Shown in pieces: positions 23,854-34,875 of a stretch of 64,000 bases of DNA (its first letter is position 1; each line of letters starts with the position of its first letter). Below the pieces are notes generated by a model, which was not told the DNA's origin, searched no databases, and saw nothing but the letters and a program-made list of their open reading frames with translations. Position numbers and translations under genes: made by a program. Source of the stretch: JBFXAF01 sp050184585 (GTDB taxonomy: Bacteria > Pseudomonadota > Alphaproteobacteria > Rhizobiales > Rhizobiaceae); contig JBFXAF010000004.1 in the NCBI GenBank assembly GCA_050184585.1, positions 186,001 to 250,000 on the forward strand, read 5' to 3'.

Positions 23854-25425
23854 TCAGCGTCTCAGGCTTCCGAGGATGCCCCGCACCAGCGCTCGACCGA
23901 GCGAGGAGCCGACCGAGCGCACGACCGACTTGATCGCCGCCTCGGCGACCGACTGCCTGTTGGACGGACGTGGCTGGCGCTGGGTCGTCTGCCGTCCGCG
24001 CGGCCGGCTTTCGTAGCGGTCGTCGCTCGATCCGCCGCCGAAGTCGGGGAGTGTCCAACGGCCGCCGCTTTGCTCGACCGCGGGTTCCTCCTCGGGCCGA
24101 TCGTCCTCGTCTAACTTCCTCCGCTCGGCGGCTCGTTTCTGGAGCATCTCGAAGGCCGATTCACGGTCCACGGCCTTGTCGTACTGACCCGAGACGGGGC
24201 TTTCGGCGATGAGTTTCTGTCGCTCCTGCTGGGTTAGCGGACCAAGGCGCGATGACGGCGGGCGAATCAACGTGCGTTGGACGATCGAAGGGATGCCCTT
24301 GTTCTCGAGCGTGGAGACCAGAGCCTCTCCCGTTCCAAGTCTGGTGATCGCCTCGAAGCAGTCGAAATCAGGGTTCGGCCGAAACGTGTCGGCGGCAGTG
24401 CGCACCGCCTTCTGCTCGCGCGGGGTGTAGGCGCGCAGGGCATGCTGGATCCGATTGCCGAGTTGCGCGAGCACCGTCTCGGGAACGTCGAGCGGGTTCT
24501 GCGTCACGAAGAATACGCCGACGCCCTTCGATCGGATAAGGCGGACGACCTGCTCGACGCGCTCGACCAAGGCGCGAGGCGCCTCGTTGAACAGCAGATG
24601 CGCCTCGTCGAAGAAGAAGACCAGCTTCGGCCGGTCGGGATCCCCGACCTCCGGCAGTTCCTCGAACAGCTCTGACAGCAGCCACAGCAGGAAGGTCGCA
24701 TAGAGCCGGGGATTCATCATCAGCCGGTCGGCGGCCAGAATGTTGATCGCGCCGCGGCCGTCACGCGTCGTGCGCATGATGTCGGCGATCTTCAGCGCCG
24801 GCTCGCCGAAGAAATTCTTTCCGCCCTGCTGCTCCAGAACCAGCAACGAGCGCTGGATCGCGCCGACCGACGGCTTGGTGACGTTGCCGTAGCGTCCCGA
24901 AATCTCGTCGGCGCGCTCGGCGATGTTCGCCAGAAGGGCTTGCAGATCCTTCATGTCGAGGAGTAGCAGACCTTCCTCGTCGGCGATCCGGAAGGCGATG
25001 TTCATGATGCCCTCCTGCGCCTCAGAGAGGTTCATCAGCCGCGACAGCAACAGCGGACCCATCTCGGAGACCGTCGCGCGAATCGGATGGCCCTGTTCGC
25101 CGAACAGATCCCAGAAGATGACGGGAAACTCCTGGAACTCGTAGGGATCGAGCTTGATCGTCTCGGCCCGCTTCAGGAGAAAGTCCTGACCCGCGCCGAT
25201 CATCGCGATGCCGGACAGATCGCCCTTGATGTCGGCGGCAAAGACCGGGACACCAGCACTGGAAAAGCCCTCCGCCAGGATTTGCAGGGTGACCGTCTTT
25301 CCGGTGCCCGTGGCGCCGGTGACGATGCCATGCCGGTTCCCGTAGCGCAAAAGCAGCTCTTCCGCGCGCTGGTAACTGTCATCCGGGTTGCGACTTGCGC
25401 CGAGAAAGATGCTTTCGTCCGCCAT
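23854..25425 (-). CDS. HerA-like ATPase, DUF853 family
   Basis: With the ATG at 25425 the protein has 523 residues. Walker A is GATGTGKT (37-44) and Walker B ends in DEAH at 273-276 (KLVFFFDEAHLLF). TQNPLDVPETVLAQLGNRIQHALRAYTPREQKAV is the family's sensor region. It belongs to the FtsK/HerA superfamily of DNA-pumping ATPases; the DUF853 members (YjgR type) have no fixed role. The last 80 residues are Arg/Gln/Ser-rich and disordered, ending in a helical basic tip. No nuclease gene (NurA type) is adjacent. Confidence 0.85.
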   Translation of the reverse strand: MADESIFLGASRNPDDSYQRAEELLLRYGNRHGIVTGATGTGKTVTLQILAEGFSSAGVPVFAADIKGDLSGIAMIGAGQDFLLKRAETIKLDPYEFQEFPVIFWDLFGEQGHPIRATVSEMGPLLLSRLMNLSEAQEGIMNIAFRIADEEGLLLLDMKDLQALLANIAERADEISGRYGNVTKPSVGAIQRSLLVLEQQGGKNFFGEPALKIADIMRTTRDGRGAINILAADRLMMNPRLYATFLLWLLSELFEELPEVGDPDRPKLVFFFDEAHLLFNEAPRALVERVEQVVRLIRSKGVGVFFVTQNPLDVPETVLAQLGNRIQHALRAYTPREQKAVRTAADTFRPNPDFDCFEAITRLGTGEALVSTLENKGIPSIVQRTLIRPPSSRLGPLTQQERQKLIAESPVSGQYDKAVDRESAFEMLQKRAAERRKLDEDDRPEEEPAVEQSGGRWTLPDFGGGSSDDRYESRPRGRQTTQRQPRPSNRQSVAEAAIKSVVRSVGSSLGRALVRGILGSLRR

Positions 25426-25588
25426 GCGCCTGTTCCCTCGAAATGCGGCCGTGAATGGTCCTCTATAGTCAGGCGTGAACGGCCTCACAATGGCGGCCCC
25501 AAGATCGCAGCAGGTCGCGTTTGCATTGCGCCTTGGAGGCAGCGACCCTATAGACCGAGGCAGTGACGGGCGGGCCTACCGGGGAGGC

Positions 25589-27030
25589 ATGATGGACGCC
25601 GCGCAGTTATTCAGGGAGATCGGGTTCGAACCGTCCAACGAGGCGGACTGGCGGCGCGCGGCCGAGTCGTCGCTGCAAGGTCGTACGGTCGAGGAAACAC
25701 TCGTATCGACGACCGACGACGGCATTGCGATCCACCCGATCCGACCGGCTGGCGCGGTGCGGTCCGCACTCGGCCGCGTCAGGCCCGATCTGCCCTGGAT
25801 CTTCACGCAGCGCGTCGACGACATGGATCCCAGGCGCGCCAACAAGCAGGCCCGCGAAGACGTCGACAACGGCGCCACGGGGCTGGCCGTGGTATTCGCC
25901 GGGGCCCCGAATGCCTTCGGATTCGGCCTGCCACCGACGCCGGAGGCGCTGGCCGTCGCGCTCGACGGCATTCCCCTCGACCGGGTCTATCTGCGCGTCG
26001 ATGCTCACCCGGCAAGCCGCGCCAGCGCCGACTGGCTGCTCGCATTGTTGATGGCCCGCCGCGGCGACCCTGGAAAGCTGCGGCTCTCCTTCGGGCTCGA
26101 CCCAGCAGCGTCGTTCGCAAGCAGCGGGCGCATGCGCATGTCGGTCGAGGCGCTTCAGGCTTCGATGCCGCCCTCGCTGGCGCATTTCTTCGCCATGGAC
26201 GTCCCCGGGGTCCTGCTCGAGGGTGACGGACGCGTCTACCACAATGCGGGGGCAACCGAAGCACAGGAACTGGCCATTGCGCTTGCGACCGTGGTCTCGC
26301 ACCTGAGGATGTTCGAGGCAGCGCGCCAACCGCTCGTCTACGCCACGTCCCACATCGGATTCGCGGTCGCCGTGGACCAGGACCAGTTCCTGTCCATGGC
26401 GAAGATCAGGGCGCTTCGAAAGCTCTGGGCGCGGGCGCAGGAGGCATGTTCGATTCCACCTTCGCCGGGCATGATCCATGCCGAAACTTCGTGGCGGATG
26501 ACGACCAAGCGCGACCCGGAAACGAACATCCTGCGCTATGCGGTAGCGATTTTCGCGGCGGCGAGCGGCGGAGCCGACAGCATCGCGGTGTTGCCCCATA
26601 CGATCGCCCATGGCCTACCCGACCCCTTCGCCCGCCGAGTGGCCCGCAATGCCCATATCGTCATGGCCAGAGAGGCCCACATCGACTTCGTGGCGGACCC
26701 GGCCGCGGGGTCCGGCAGTATCGAAGACCTGACCGAGGCACTCTGCGAAGCGGCATGGGCGGAGTTCCAGACCATCGACTCGGAAGGTGGGATTCTCAAC
26801 AGCCTGACCGAGGGCCGCGTCCAGGCACGCATCGCCGAAGCCCGCGAGAGGCGTCGTGGCGCCCATCTCAGGAACGAGCGCTCCATCGTCGGTACGACGC
26901 TCCACCCCGCGCCGTCAGAAAGACGCGTCGAGACGCTTGGAGCGCCGAGGCCCCCTGTCGTGGAGGATGGCCCGGTGCAATGCGAAGCGCTTGCAGCCGC
27001 CAGGCTCGACGAGGACCTGGAGACGCCCGC

Positions 27031-27034
<4 letters not shown>
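25589..27034 (+). CDS. mutA: Methylmalonyl-CoA mutase small (beta) subunit
   Basis: I chose the ATG at 25589, preceded by GGGGAGG; the frame extends 38 codons upstream without a ribosome site. The 481-residue product begins MMDAAQLFREIGFEPSNEADWRRAAE and has the TIM-barrel core with TSWRMTTKRDPETNILRYAVAIFAAASGGADSI. It lacks the B12-binding DGHDRG motif, as expected for the non-catalytic subunit, and is shorter than the roughly 640-residue actinobacterial version, so most of the C-terminal domain is absent. It pairs with the large subunit, coupled by a TTGA overlap. Confidence 0.88.
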
Positions 27035-29154
<2,120 letters not shown>

Positions 29155-29209
29155 AGTTATAATCTTTGTTGCAACGCATCGATTCCCTAGTTATAATATT
29201 GGTTGTAAC
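29155..29209 (+). promoter_or_regulatory. Promoter and direct-repeat operator of the AbrB/Doc toxin-antitoxin pair
   Basis: Two 21-base copies (29155-29175 and 29189-29209) share AGTTATAATNTTNGTTG and then an AAC end, 34 bases apart. Between and within them lies a near-perfect promoter: TTGCAA (29169-29174), a 17-base spacer, and TATAAT (29192-29197), about 27 bases before the antitoxin ATG. Each copy is also roughly palindromic (GTTATAAT/GTTGTAAC). Repressor binding would cover both promoter boxes. Confidence 0.75.
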
Positions 29210-29223
29210 AAGGGATGCGCGCC

Positions 29224-29454
29224 ATGAATACCGTCATTCGCAAGATCGGCAATTCCGAGGGGGTGATCCTCCCAAAAGAGATTTTGGACGGACTGAACTT
29301 GCGTACCGGGGACAGAGTACTGATCGTTCGCGATGGCGACGAGCTTCGTCTGCGGCGCGTTGAAGATTCTGCCGAGGACTTTGACCGCAGGATGGAAATC
29401 GCGCGACAGCGCATGAAGAAGTACGAGGCCGTTTATCGCGTCTTGGCCAAATGA
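29224..29454 (+). CDS. AbrB/MazE-type antitoxin of the Doc pair
   Basis: A 76-residue protein starting at the ATG at 29224 (an upstream ATG at 29215 adds three residues). The N-terminal AbrB fold is clear: VIRKIGNSEGVILPKEILDGLNLRTGDRVLIV. A charged helical C-terminus (AEDFDRRMEIARQRMKKYEAVYRVLAK) would cap the toxin. Its stop overlaps the toxin start as ATGA. It presumably represses its own promoter through the two upstream repeats. Confidence 0.87.
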   Translation: MNTVIRKIGNSEGVILPKEILDGLNLRTGDRVLIVRDGDELRLRRVEDSAEDFDRRMEIARQRMKKYEAVYRVLAK

Positions 29455-29837
29455 CCTACTTCCACTCTCGCGCTTATGTGGAAGCCATGCACATCGAACA
29501 ACTGAGGCTCCATGGCGGGGCTGCCGGTATTCGTGACGAGGGCATGCTGGAGTCGGCACTCGCGAGACCTTTGCAGAAGGCGGCATATGGCGAGCCGGAT
29601 TTCTGTGACCTGGCAGCCGCTTATCTTTTCGGCATCGTCAAGAACCATCCGTTCGTCGATGGGAACAAGCGCACAGGGCTCGCCGCCGCTGATCTCTTTC
29701 TCTATCTCAACGGCCTCAGCCTCGAAGCCGAAGGAGACGATCTGATCTACCTAGTCCTCCGGGTGGCGGCGGGAGGGATCGACGAGGGCGGTGTCGCGGC
29801 ATTCTTCCGCGACCATGCCGAATCGGTGGGGAGTTGA
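29451..29837 (+). CDS. doc: Doc-type (Fic-fold) toxin
   Basis: A 128-residue Fic/Doc protein. The active motif HPFVDGNKRTG (66-76) has the Doc form with Lys where Fic enzymes carry Gly, so it is expected to phosphorylate EF-Tu and stop translation, not to add AMP. HGGAAGIRDEGMLESALARPLQKAAYG is the typical death-on-curing N-terminal region. It is translationally coupled to the antitoxin. The pairing of a Doc toxin with an AbrB-type antitoxin, not Phd, is a variant seen in some genomes. Confidence 0.9.
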   Translation: MTYFHSRAYVEAMHIEQLRLHGGAAGIRDEGMLESALARPLQKAAYGEPDFCDLAAAYLFGIVKNHPFVDGNKRTGLAAADLFLYLNGLSLEAEGDDLIYLVLRVAAGGIDEGGVAAFFRDHAESVGS

Positions 29838-29842
29838 CATGC

Positions 29843-30319
29843 TCAGCCTCCCGTGCCGATCTCGATGATCCCCCACTCTCTGCCGCTCACCATGACCGCA
29901 TCGCCGACGCGCTTTCCGAACAGCGCGATCGCCATCGGCGAAACGTGGCTGATAGAGCCTTGGGACGGCTCGGCCTCGTCCTCGCCGACAATCTTCCACT
30001 TCTTCTGCTTGCCGTCCTCGTCCTCGATGGCCACGGTCATGCCGAAACGAACAACATCGCTGTCAGGCTCTGGCACCGAGACCTCCGCTGTCTCCCGCCG
30101 CGCGGTCCAGTAGCGCAGGTCGCGCGCGGCGAGCGCCATCCGCTCGCGGTCGCCCTCGCCTTCGGCTCGCGCAAACTCTTCGCGTAGCGTCGAAAGCTGG
30201 GCGTCGATCGCCGCCAGCCCTTCGGAAGTCACGAGATTGCGGTGCGGACTGACCGGCCTCTCGCCGATGTCGGCGAGTTGCAGGCTGGTGTCATCCTCTT
30301 TGGTGAATGCCCTACTCAT
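29843..30319 (-). CDS. GreA/GreB-family elongation factor
   Basis: A 158-residue protein. The N-terminal coiled coil (about residues 28-75, LVTSEGLAAIDAQLSTLREEFARAEGEGDRERMALAARDLRYW) has acidic residues at the hairpin tip, and the C-terminal FKBP-like domain reads VVRFGMTVAIEDEDGKQKKWKIVGEDEAEPSQGSISHVSPMAIALFGKRVGDAV. Such proteins enter the RNA polymerase secondary channel and release stalled complexes. It is a lineage-specific extra member, not the main greA. Divergent from the beta-helix gene. Confidence 0.88.
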   Translation of the reverse strand: MSRAFTKEDDTSLQLADIGERPVSPHRNLVTSEGLAAIDAQLSTLREEFARAEGEGDRERMALAARDLRYWTARRETAEVSVPEPDSDVVRFGMTVAIEDEDGKQKKWKIVGEDEAEPSQGSISHVSPMAIALFGKRVGDAVMVSGREWGIIEIGTGG

Positions 30320-30416
30320 CGAGGGAACGTATGCGCGTTGGCCGGCGATAACAACCTTACCCCAGGGCTACGGCATGCTTCATGCATCGTCCTGCCGAAA
30401 GGCGAGGATTGTCCCG

Positions 30417-31778
30417 ATGTTGAACAGGCGTGGCTTTCTGACGGGCTCGGCGGCACTCGTTTCCAGCGCCGCGGTGGCGCAGCCGCTGTCCGGATTCGAG
30501 ACGGCGTCGATGCGGGGCGGCATCGACGCCACCGAGTTCGGCGTCCATCCGGGCGCCATCGACGACCAGAGCCGCGTCTTTGAAAAGATGCTTGCCAAGG
30601 CGGCGGCGACCGACACGCCGGTTTTTCTCCCCGCCGGCACTTACGTCGTCTCGAACCTCAAGCTGCCGGCTCGCGTCAGGCTTTCCGGCGTGCCGGCGGC
30701 GACACGCATCGTCTATGGCGGCGACGGGCACCTCTTCCTCGCGGAGGACGCCGAACTGATCGAGTTCTCGGGGCTGGTCATCGACGGCTCGAACCGCTGG
30801 CTCGGCGACCACGCGCAGGCGATCGTCGACCTCCGTCGGGTCCGCGACCTGACGATCGACCGCTGCACGATCCTCGGCGCGGGCAAATCCGCCATTGCGT
30901 TGGAGCGCGTCGGCGGGCGCATCGAGAGGACGACGATCAGCGGCGCGCTCGACTACGGCATCTACTCGGTCGAGGCGAAGGGCCTCACCATCCGCGACAA
31001 TACGGTCACCGACTGCGGCAATGGCGGCATCCTGGTCCATCGCTGGCAGAAGGCCGAGGACGGAACCATCGTCACCGGCAACCGCGTCGAGCGCATCCTC
31101 GCCCGCAACGGGGGCACCGGCCAGTTCGGCAACGGGATCAACCTGTTCCGGGCAGACAACGTGCTCGTCTCCGACAACGCCGTCACGGACTGCGCCTTCT
31201 CCGCGATCCGCGCCAACAGCGCCAGCAATGCCCGCATCACCGGGAACTCCTGCCTGCGGTCCGGCGAGACCGGGCTCTATGTGGAGTTCTCCTTCGAGGG
31301 CGCCATCATATCGGCAAACATCGTCGACGGCGCGGCAAACGGCATATCGATGGTGAATTTCAACGAGGGCGGGCGCATGGCCGTGTGCTCGGGAAACATC
31401 GTGCGCAACCTCTCGACGAGAGGCCCCTATGAGGCCGACGCGCCCGGCTTCGGCGTCGGCATCAACGCCGAGGCCGAATGCGCGCTGACCGGCAACGTCA
31501 TCGAGAACGCCCCGCTCTATGGCCTGCATCTCGGCTGGGGGCCATATCTGCGGAACGTAATCGCCAGCGGCAACGTCATCCGCACCGCCCGCACCGGCAT
31601 CGCGGTCTCCGTGGTCGAGGGCGTCGGCAGCGCGGTCATCTCGGACAACATCATCGATGGGGCGCAGGCGGGCGCGATCGTCGGCTACCGATGGGTCGAC
31701 GCGGTGACGGGCGACCTCGCCCATGACGGCGCGGCGCTTTATCCCGGTCTGACGGTCGAGCGGAACCGGGTCAGCTGA
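30417..31778 (+). CDS. TAT-exported beta-helix repeat protein (TIGR03808-like)
   Basis: I chose the ATG at 30417 (453 residues), which gives a twin-arginine-type leader MLNRRGFLTGSAALVSSAAVA. The mature protein is a right-handed beta-helix built from repeating GN-x-I/V turns (GLTIRDNTVTDCGNGGILV, ARITGNSCLRSGETGLYVEF, and others). TIGR03808 describes TAT-translocated repetitive proteins found in Rhizobiales. Surface or periplasmic location is inferred; no substrate is known. Its stop overlaps the convergent asparaginase stop by 8 bases. Confidence 0.87.
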   Translation: MLNRRGFLTGSAALVSSAAVAQPLSGFETASMRGGIDATEFGVHPGAIDDQSRVFEKMLAKAAATDTPVFLPAGTYVVSNLKLPARVRLSGVPAATRIVYGGDGHLFLAEDAELIEFSGLVIDGSNRWLGDHAQAIVDLRRVRDLTIDRCTILGAGKSAIALERVGGRIERTTISGALDYGIYSVEAKGLTIRDNTVTDCGNGGILVHRWQKAEDGTIVTGNRVERILARNGGTGQFGNGINLFRADNVLVSDNAVTDCAFSAIRANSASNARITGNSCLRSGETGLYVEFSFEGAIISANIVDGAANGISMVNFNEGGRMAVCSGNIVRNLSTRGPYEADAPGFGVGINAEAECALTGNVIENAPLYGLHLGWGPYLRNVIASGNVIRTARTGIAVSVVEGVGSAVISDNIIDGAQAGAIVGYRWVDAVTGDLAHDGAALYPGLTVERNRVS

Positions 31779-32784
31779 CGGAAGCGAGCGCGCCCGTCGG
31801 CCGGATCTCGCCGACAGCGAGACCCTTTCGATTCAGGAGGCGCGGCCCTGCCATCTCCGCGAGACTCGCCGAGAGCTCGGGGTCCCTGGCAAGGAGGTTC
31901 GCCAGAACCTGCGCCATCATGCTTTCCGCGGCTCTTTCCCCCCCGTCGTCAGACTTCAGCGCGATGCCCAGCCCGAGTTCCGGCACCGCACCGCAGTAGA
32001 CGCCCTCGGCCCCCACCTTGGCGAAGATGCGGCCCGGAGCGGCCTGCATCAGGCGCGTGCAGGCGCGACCGGTCCCCGCAACGAAGAAAGGTTCAGCCAT
32101 GCAGGCCGCGAAGAGTCGTCTGGCCGCCGCGGCGCGGGTGGCCCGCAAGCCGATGCCGGTCGCCATCTTGGCGAATCCGCTCGCCAGATACCTCAGTGGC
32201 ACCGCATAGGTCGGGATCGAACAGCCGTCGGTGCCGGAATTGGCTTCCGCGTGGACGGCGCTGGTGACGTCGTCCATCGTCTCGCGCAGGATCGCTTGGT
32301 AGCGATGCCCGAAATCGACATAGCCGCGCGTAGCGATGCCGTTGTGGACACAGGCGCACAGGAAGCCGGCGTGCTTGCCTGAACAGTTGTTGTGAAGCTG
32401 ATCGGGCTCCTTCCCCGATCGCGCGAGAGCAACCGTCACCGTCTGGTTCGACGACCAGTGCGTTCCGCATTCGAGATCTGGCTCGCCCAAGCCGGCGCGC
32501 GCCAGCATCGATGCGGCGAGTTCGACATGCGCAGGCTCGCCTGAATGCGATGCGCAGGCCAGAGCGAGTTCCCTTTCGCCGAATTCGTATCTGTCCGCCG
32601 CGCCGCTCTCGACAAACGGCAGGGCCTGGATGGCTTTGACCGCCGAACGTGGGAAGACCGGACGATCGATGTCCCCGACCGACAGAAATTCCGCCCCATC
32701 GGCATCAAAAACGGCGACGGCGCCGCGATGACGGCTCTCGATCACATCGCCGCGAGTGACTTCGACCAGAACTGGATTTGCCAT
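31771..32784 (-). CDS. ansA: Rhizobial-type L-asparaginase (class 3, PF06089-like)
   Basis: A 337-residue enzyme from the ATG at 32784 (MANPVLVEVTRGDVIESRHRG). It has the Rhizobium etli-type signature: SAVK at residues 47-50, CSGK at 134-137 and Cys188, corresponding to Ser48/Lys51, Cys135/Lys138 and Cys189 of the R. etli ReAV enzyme, where the cysteines and a lysine bind zinc. It hydrolyses asparagine to aspartate and ammonia in the cytoplasm. It is unrelated to E. coli AnsA/AnsB. A divergent gene lies 70 bases upstream. Confidence 0.92.
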   Translation of the reverse strand: MANPVLVEVTRGDVIESRHRGAVAVFDADGAEFLSVGDIDRPVFPRSAVKAIQALPFVESGAADRYEFGERELALACASHSGEPAHVELAASMLARAGLGEPDLECGTHWSSNQTVTVALARSGKEPDQLHNNCSGKHAGFLCACVHNGIATRGYVDFGHRYQAILRETMDDVTSAVHAEANSGTDGCSIPTYAVPLRYLASGFAKMATGIGLRATRAAAARRLFAACMAEPFFVAGTGRACTRLMQAAPGRIFAKVGAEGVYCGAVPELGLGIALKSDDGGERAAESMMAQVLANLLARDPELSASLAEMAGPRLLNRKGLAVGEIRPTGALASVS

Positions 32785-32854
32785 CGTCGCGCCAGAAAGC
32801 CTGTTATCGGTGGATGGCAGTATTCTTTCGTCGGGCGAGAGGCAAAGACTTTCG

Positions 32855-33598
32855 ATGCGATTCGTGAAGCGGCTCGCGCTGTTCGTCTCCGTCGTGTTTC
32901 TCGTCCCTGCTCTGGCCACCCTTGCCTGGTGGGAATTGCAGGACCGGCCGGGAAGCTTCCGCTCGGCGGACTGGTCTTCGGCGGGCATCCTACCGGCCGC
33001 GGCGAGCGACGACGAAGCCGCGGTCTACCTGCTCGCCGCGCGGACCGGTGGACTGAAGGGAGCCTTTTCGGTCCACAGTTGGATTGCCTTCAAGAAGGCC
33101 GGAGCGACGCGCTACGAGCGCTACGACAAGGTCGGCTGGGGCAACCCGATCCGGCACAACGCCTATGCCGCCGACGGTCGATGGTACTCGAACACACCCG
33201 CGGTGCTGCATGCCGCAAGGGGGTCCGAGGCCGAACGCCTGATTCCCGAGATCGAGAAGGCGATCGCCAGCTATCCCCATGCCGAACGAGGCGGCTACCG
33301 GATCTGGCCGGGACCCAACTCGAACAGCTTTGTGGCCCATGTCCTCAAGTCGGTGCCCGAGTTCGGCGGGCGCATGCCGCCGAACGCGGTCGGACGCGAC
33401 TACGCGCCGGGGCTCTGGGCGGTCGACGTCTCCCCGGACTGGTTCGACGTCCATGTCACGCTCGGCGGGGTCGCCGGGGTGTCGATCGGCCGATCGAGCG
33501 GCATCGAAATCCATCTTGGCGGGCTGGTCGTCGGCATCGATTTCTGGCCGCTGGGGCTCAAAATTCCGGCATTCGGACTGGTGGGCTGGCCACGCTAG
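32855..33598 (+). CDS. DUF3750-domain membrane-anchored protein
   Basis: From the ATG at 32855 the product has 247 residues: an N-terminal membrane helix (about 6-25) and an extracytoplasmic DUF3750 domain with HSWIAFKKAGATRYERYDKVGWG, RWYSNTPAVLHAARG and YRIWPGPNSNSFVAHVLKSVPE. An earlier start at 32756 lies within the asparaginase region and is unlikely. The NSF-VAH pattern resembles cysteine-less lipid-modifying folds but no activity is known. Confidence 0.8.
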   Translation: MRFVKRLALFVSVVFLVPALATLAWWELQDRPGSFRSADWSSAGILPAAASDDEAAVYLLAARTGGLKGAFSVHSWIAFKKAGATRYERYDKVGWGNPIRHNAYAADGRWYSNTPAVLHAARGSEAERLIPEIEKAIASYPHAERGGYRIWPGPNSNSFVAHVLKSVPEFGGRMPPNAVGRDYAPGLWAVDVSPDWFDVHVTLGGVAGVSIGRSSGIEIHLGGLVVGIDFWPLGLKIPAFGLVGWPR

Positions 33599-33604
33599 CC
33601 GGTT

Positions 33605-34105
33605 CTACTGCCTCAGCACCTCTTCAGCGACGGCGCGCAGGCCGATCTTGTAGTCCTGTGCTCCGTATAGGATGTCATCGATCTTCAAATGGCCGTCGTC
33701 CGGGGCAAGGACCAGCCTGTCGGTCCAGTCGGCGGTCGGCGTCTCCGGGAACTTGTAGTGGATATCGACCTGCCCCGACGTGGCAGATTCCACGATCGCC
33801 CCGACCTCGCAGACGGTCGGCCTGTCCGGGAAGGATGAAAATGGAATGCCATCGCCGAAGGGCGGCTTCTCTTCCGGATTGGCTTCGGCGATGTCGTCGC
33901 TACGGCTCAGAGCATCGTCGACCAACTGCGCAAAGGGCCTCGTGAAGAGGTAGAGCAAACCCTTGCCCGCATCGTTTAGCACGAGTTCGCAGAATGCCGC
34001 GCCGGCCAGCGCGGCGCCCTTCGGTTCCTCCTCCGCCCCTGCCGGAACAGCGATCTGGGAGGTGGCAAGCGCGATCATTGCAATGCGAACCGAAATGCTG
34101 CGCAT
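33605..34105 (-). CDS. Hypothetical exported protein
   Basis: A 166-residue protein with a signal peptide (MRSISVRIAMIALATSQIAVPAGA-EE). The mature part starts with a helical segment (AAFCELVLNDAGKGLLYLFTRPFAQLVDDALSRSDDIAEA). It then shows a beta-rich half with CEVGAIVESATSGQVDIHYKFPETPTADWTDRLVLAPDDGHLKIDDI. Two cysteines may form a disulfide. I do not recognise the family. It follows the SDR gene by 35 bases on the same strand and could be the last gene of that operon. Confidence 0.6.
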   Translation of the reverse strand: MRSISVRIAMIALATSQIAVPAGAEEEPKGAALAGAAFCELVLNDAGKGLLYLFTRPFAQLVDDALSRSDDIAEANPEEKPPFGDGIPFSSFPDRPTVCEVGAIVESATSGQVDIHYKFPETPTADWTDRLVLAPDDGHLKIDDILYGAQDYKIGLRAVAEEVLRQ

Positions 34106-34140
34106 GGATGGTCTCGTGGTTTGAGGGTCGGAAACGGCCG

Positions 34141-34875
34141 CTAGAGGATGCCCGCCGAGAGGAATCCTCCATCGACGGCCAGCGTGTGTCCGTTGATGTA
34201 GCTCGCCTCCGGCGACAAAAGAAAGGCGATCGCCGCCGCCACTTCTTCCGGCTCGCCATATCTGCCCTGCGGCAACCGCCCGAGCCAAAGCTGGCGGTCC
34301 TCGGGCGCATGAAGCCGCGCGACCATCGGTGTCTGGATCGGCCCGGGCGCGACGCAATTCACACGCACGTCGCGAGCGCCGAACTCCAGCGCCAGCACCT
34401 CCGACATGAGCTTCACGCCGGCCTTGGAAGCGCCGTAGGCGGCACGCCCACGGTTGGCCCTCAATCCCGAGACCGAGGCAAGGTTCACGATCGACAGCGA
34501 GCCGCCCATGCGTTCCAGCGCCGCCCGGCAGCATATGAAGGAGCCGACGAGGTTGACGTCTAGAATTTCGCGGAACAGCTCGGCGGTCGTCTCCGCGGCC
34601 GGCAGATCCCGAGCTATGCCGGCCGAATTGACCAGGCCGCCGATAAGACCCAACCGGTCGACGACCTGGTCGAAGGCGTCGGCGACACCCTCCTCATCGG
34701 TGATGTCGGCGAGGAGAAAGGTCGCGCGATCGTCGGCGATGTCCGCTTCGGCCTCAGCAAGAGCTTCCGCGTTGGCGTCCAGGACGGCGACCGGCCAACC
34801 ATCTTCCAAAAGCCTCTCGACGACGGCAAGCCCGATCCCCGATGCGCCGCCGGTGACGACCGCCGAATGCTTCAT
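34141..34875 (-). CDS. Short-chain dehydrogenase/reductase (SDR)
   Basis: A 244-residue classical SDR: cofactor site TGGASGIG (8-15), NSAG (NAG position), Ser in NLASVSG and YGASK for the catalytic Tyr/Lys. Asp at the end of strand 2 (VAVLDAN) points to NAD(H) use. It overlaps the thiolase gene by 4 bases (ATGA), so the two likely act in one pathway of acyl-chain or ketone metabolism. The substrate is not evident. Confidence 0.87.
   Translation of the reverse strand: MKHSAVVTGGASGIGLAVVERLLEDGWPVAVLDANAEALAEAEADIADDRATFLLADITDEEGVADAFDQVVDRLGLIGGLVNSAGIARDLPAAETTAELFREILDVNLVGSFICCRAALERMGGSLSIVNLASVSGLRANRGRAAYGASKAGVKLMSEVLALEFGARDVRVNCVAPGPIQTPMVARLHAPEDRQLWLGRLPQGRYGEPEEVAAAIAFLLSPEASYINGHTLAVDGGFLSAGIL

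Noticed and set aside
26446..27030. Extension of the methylmalonyl-CoA mutase large subunit upstream of the TTG at 27031
   Set aside because: That part overlaps mutA out of frame and looks like low-complexity shadow sequence; the normal subunit N-terminus begins at 27031.
30357..31724. Long minus-strand frame opposite the beta-helix protein
   Set aside because: It is a shadow of the plus-strand TIGR03808-like gene, with no recognisable domain and an Asp/Arg/Val-rich composition.
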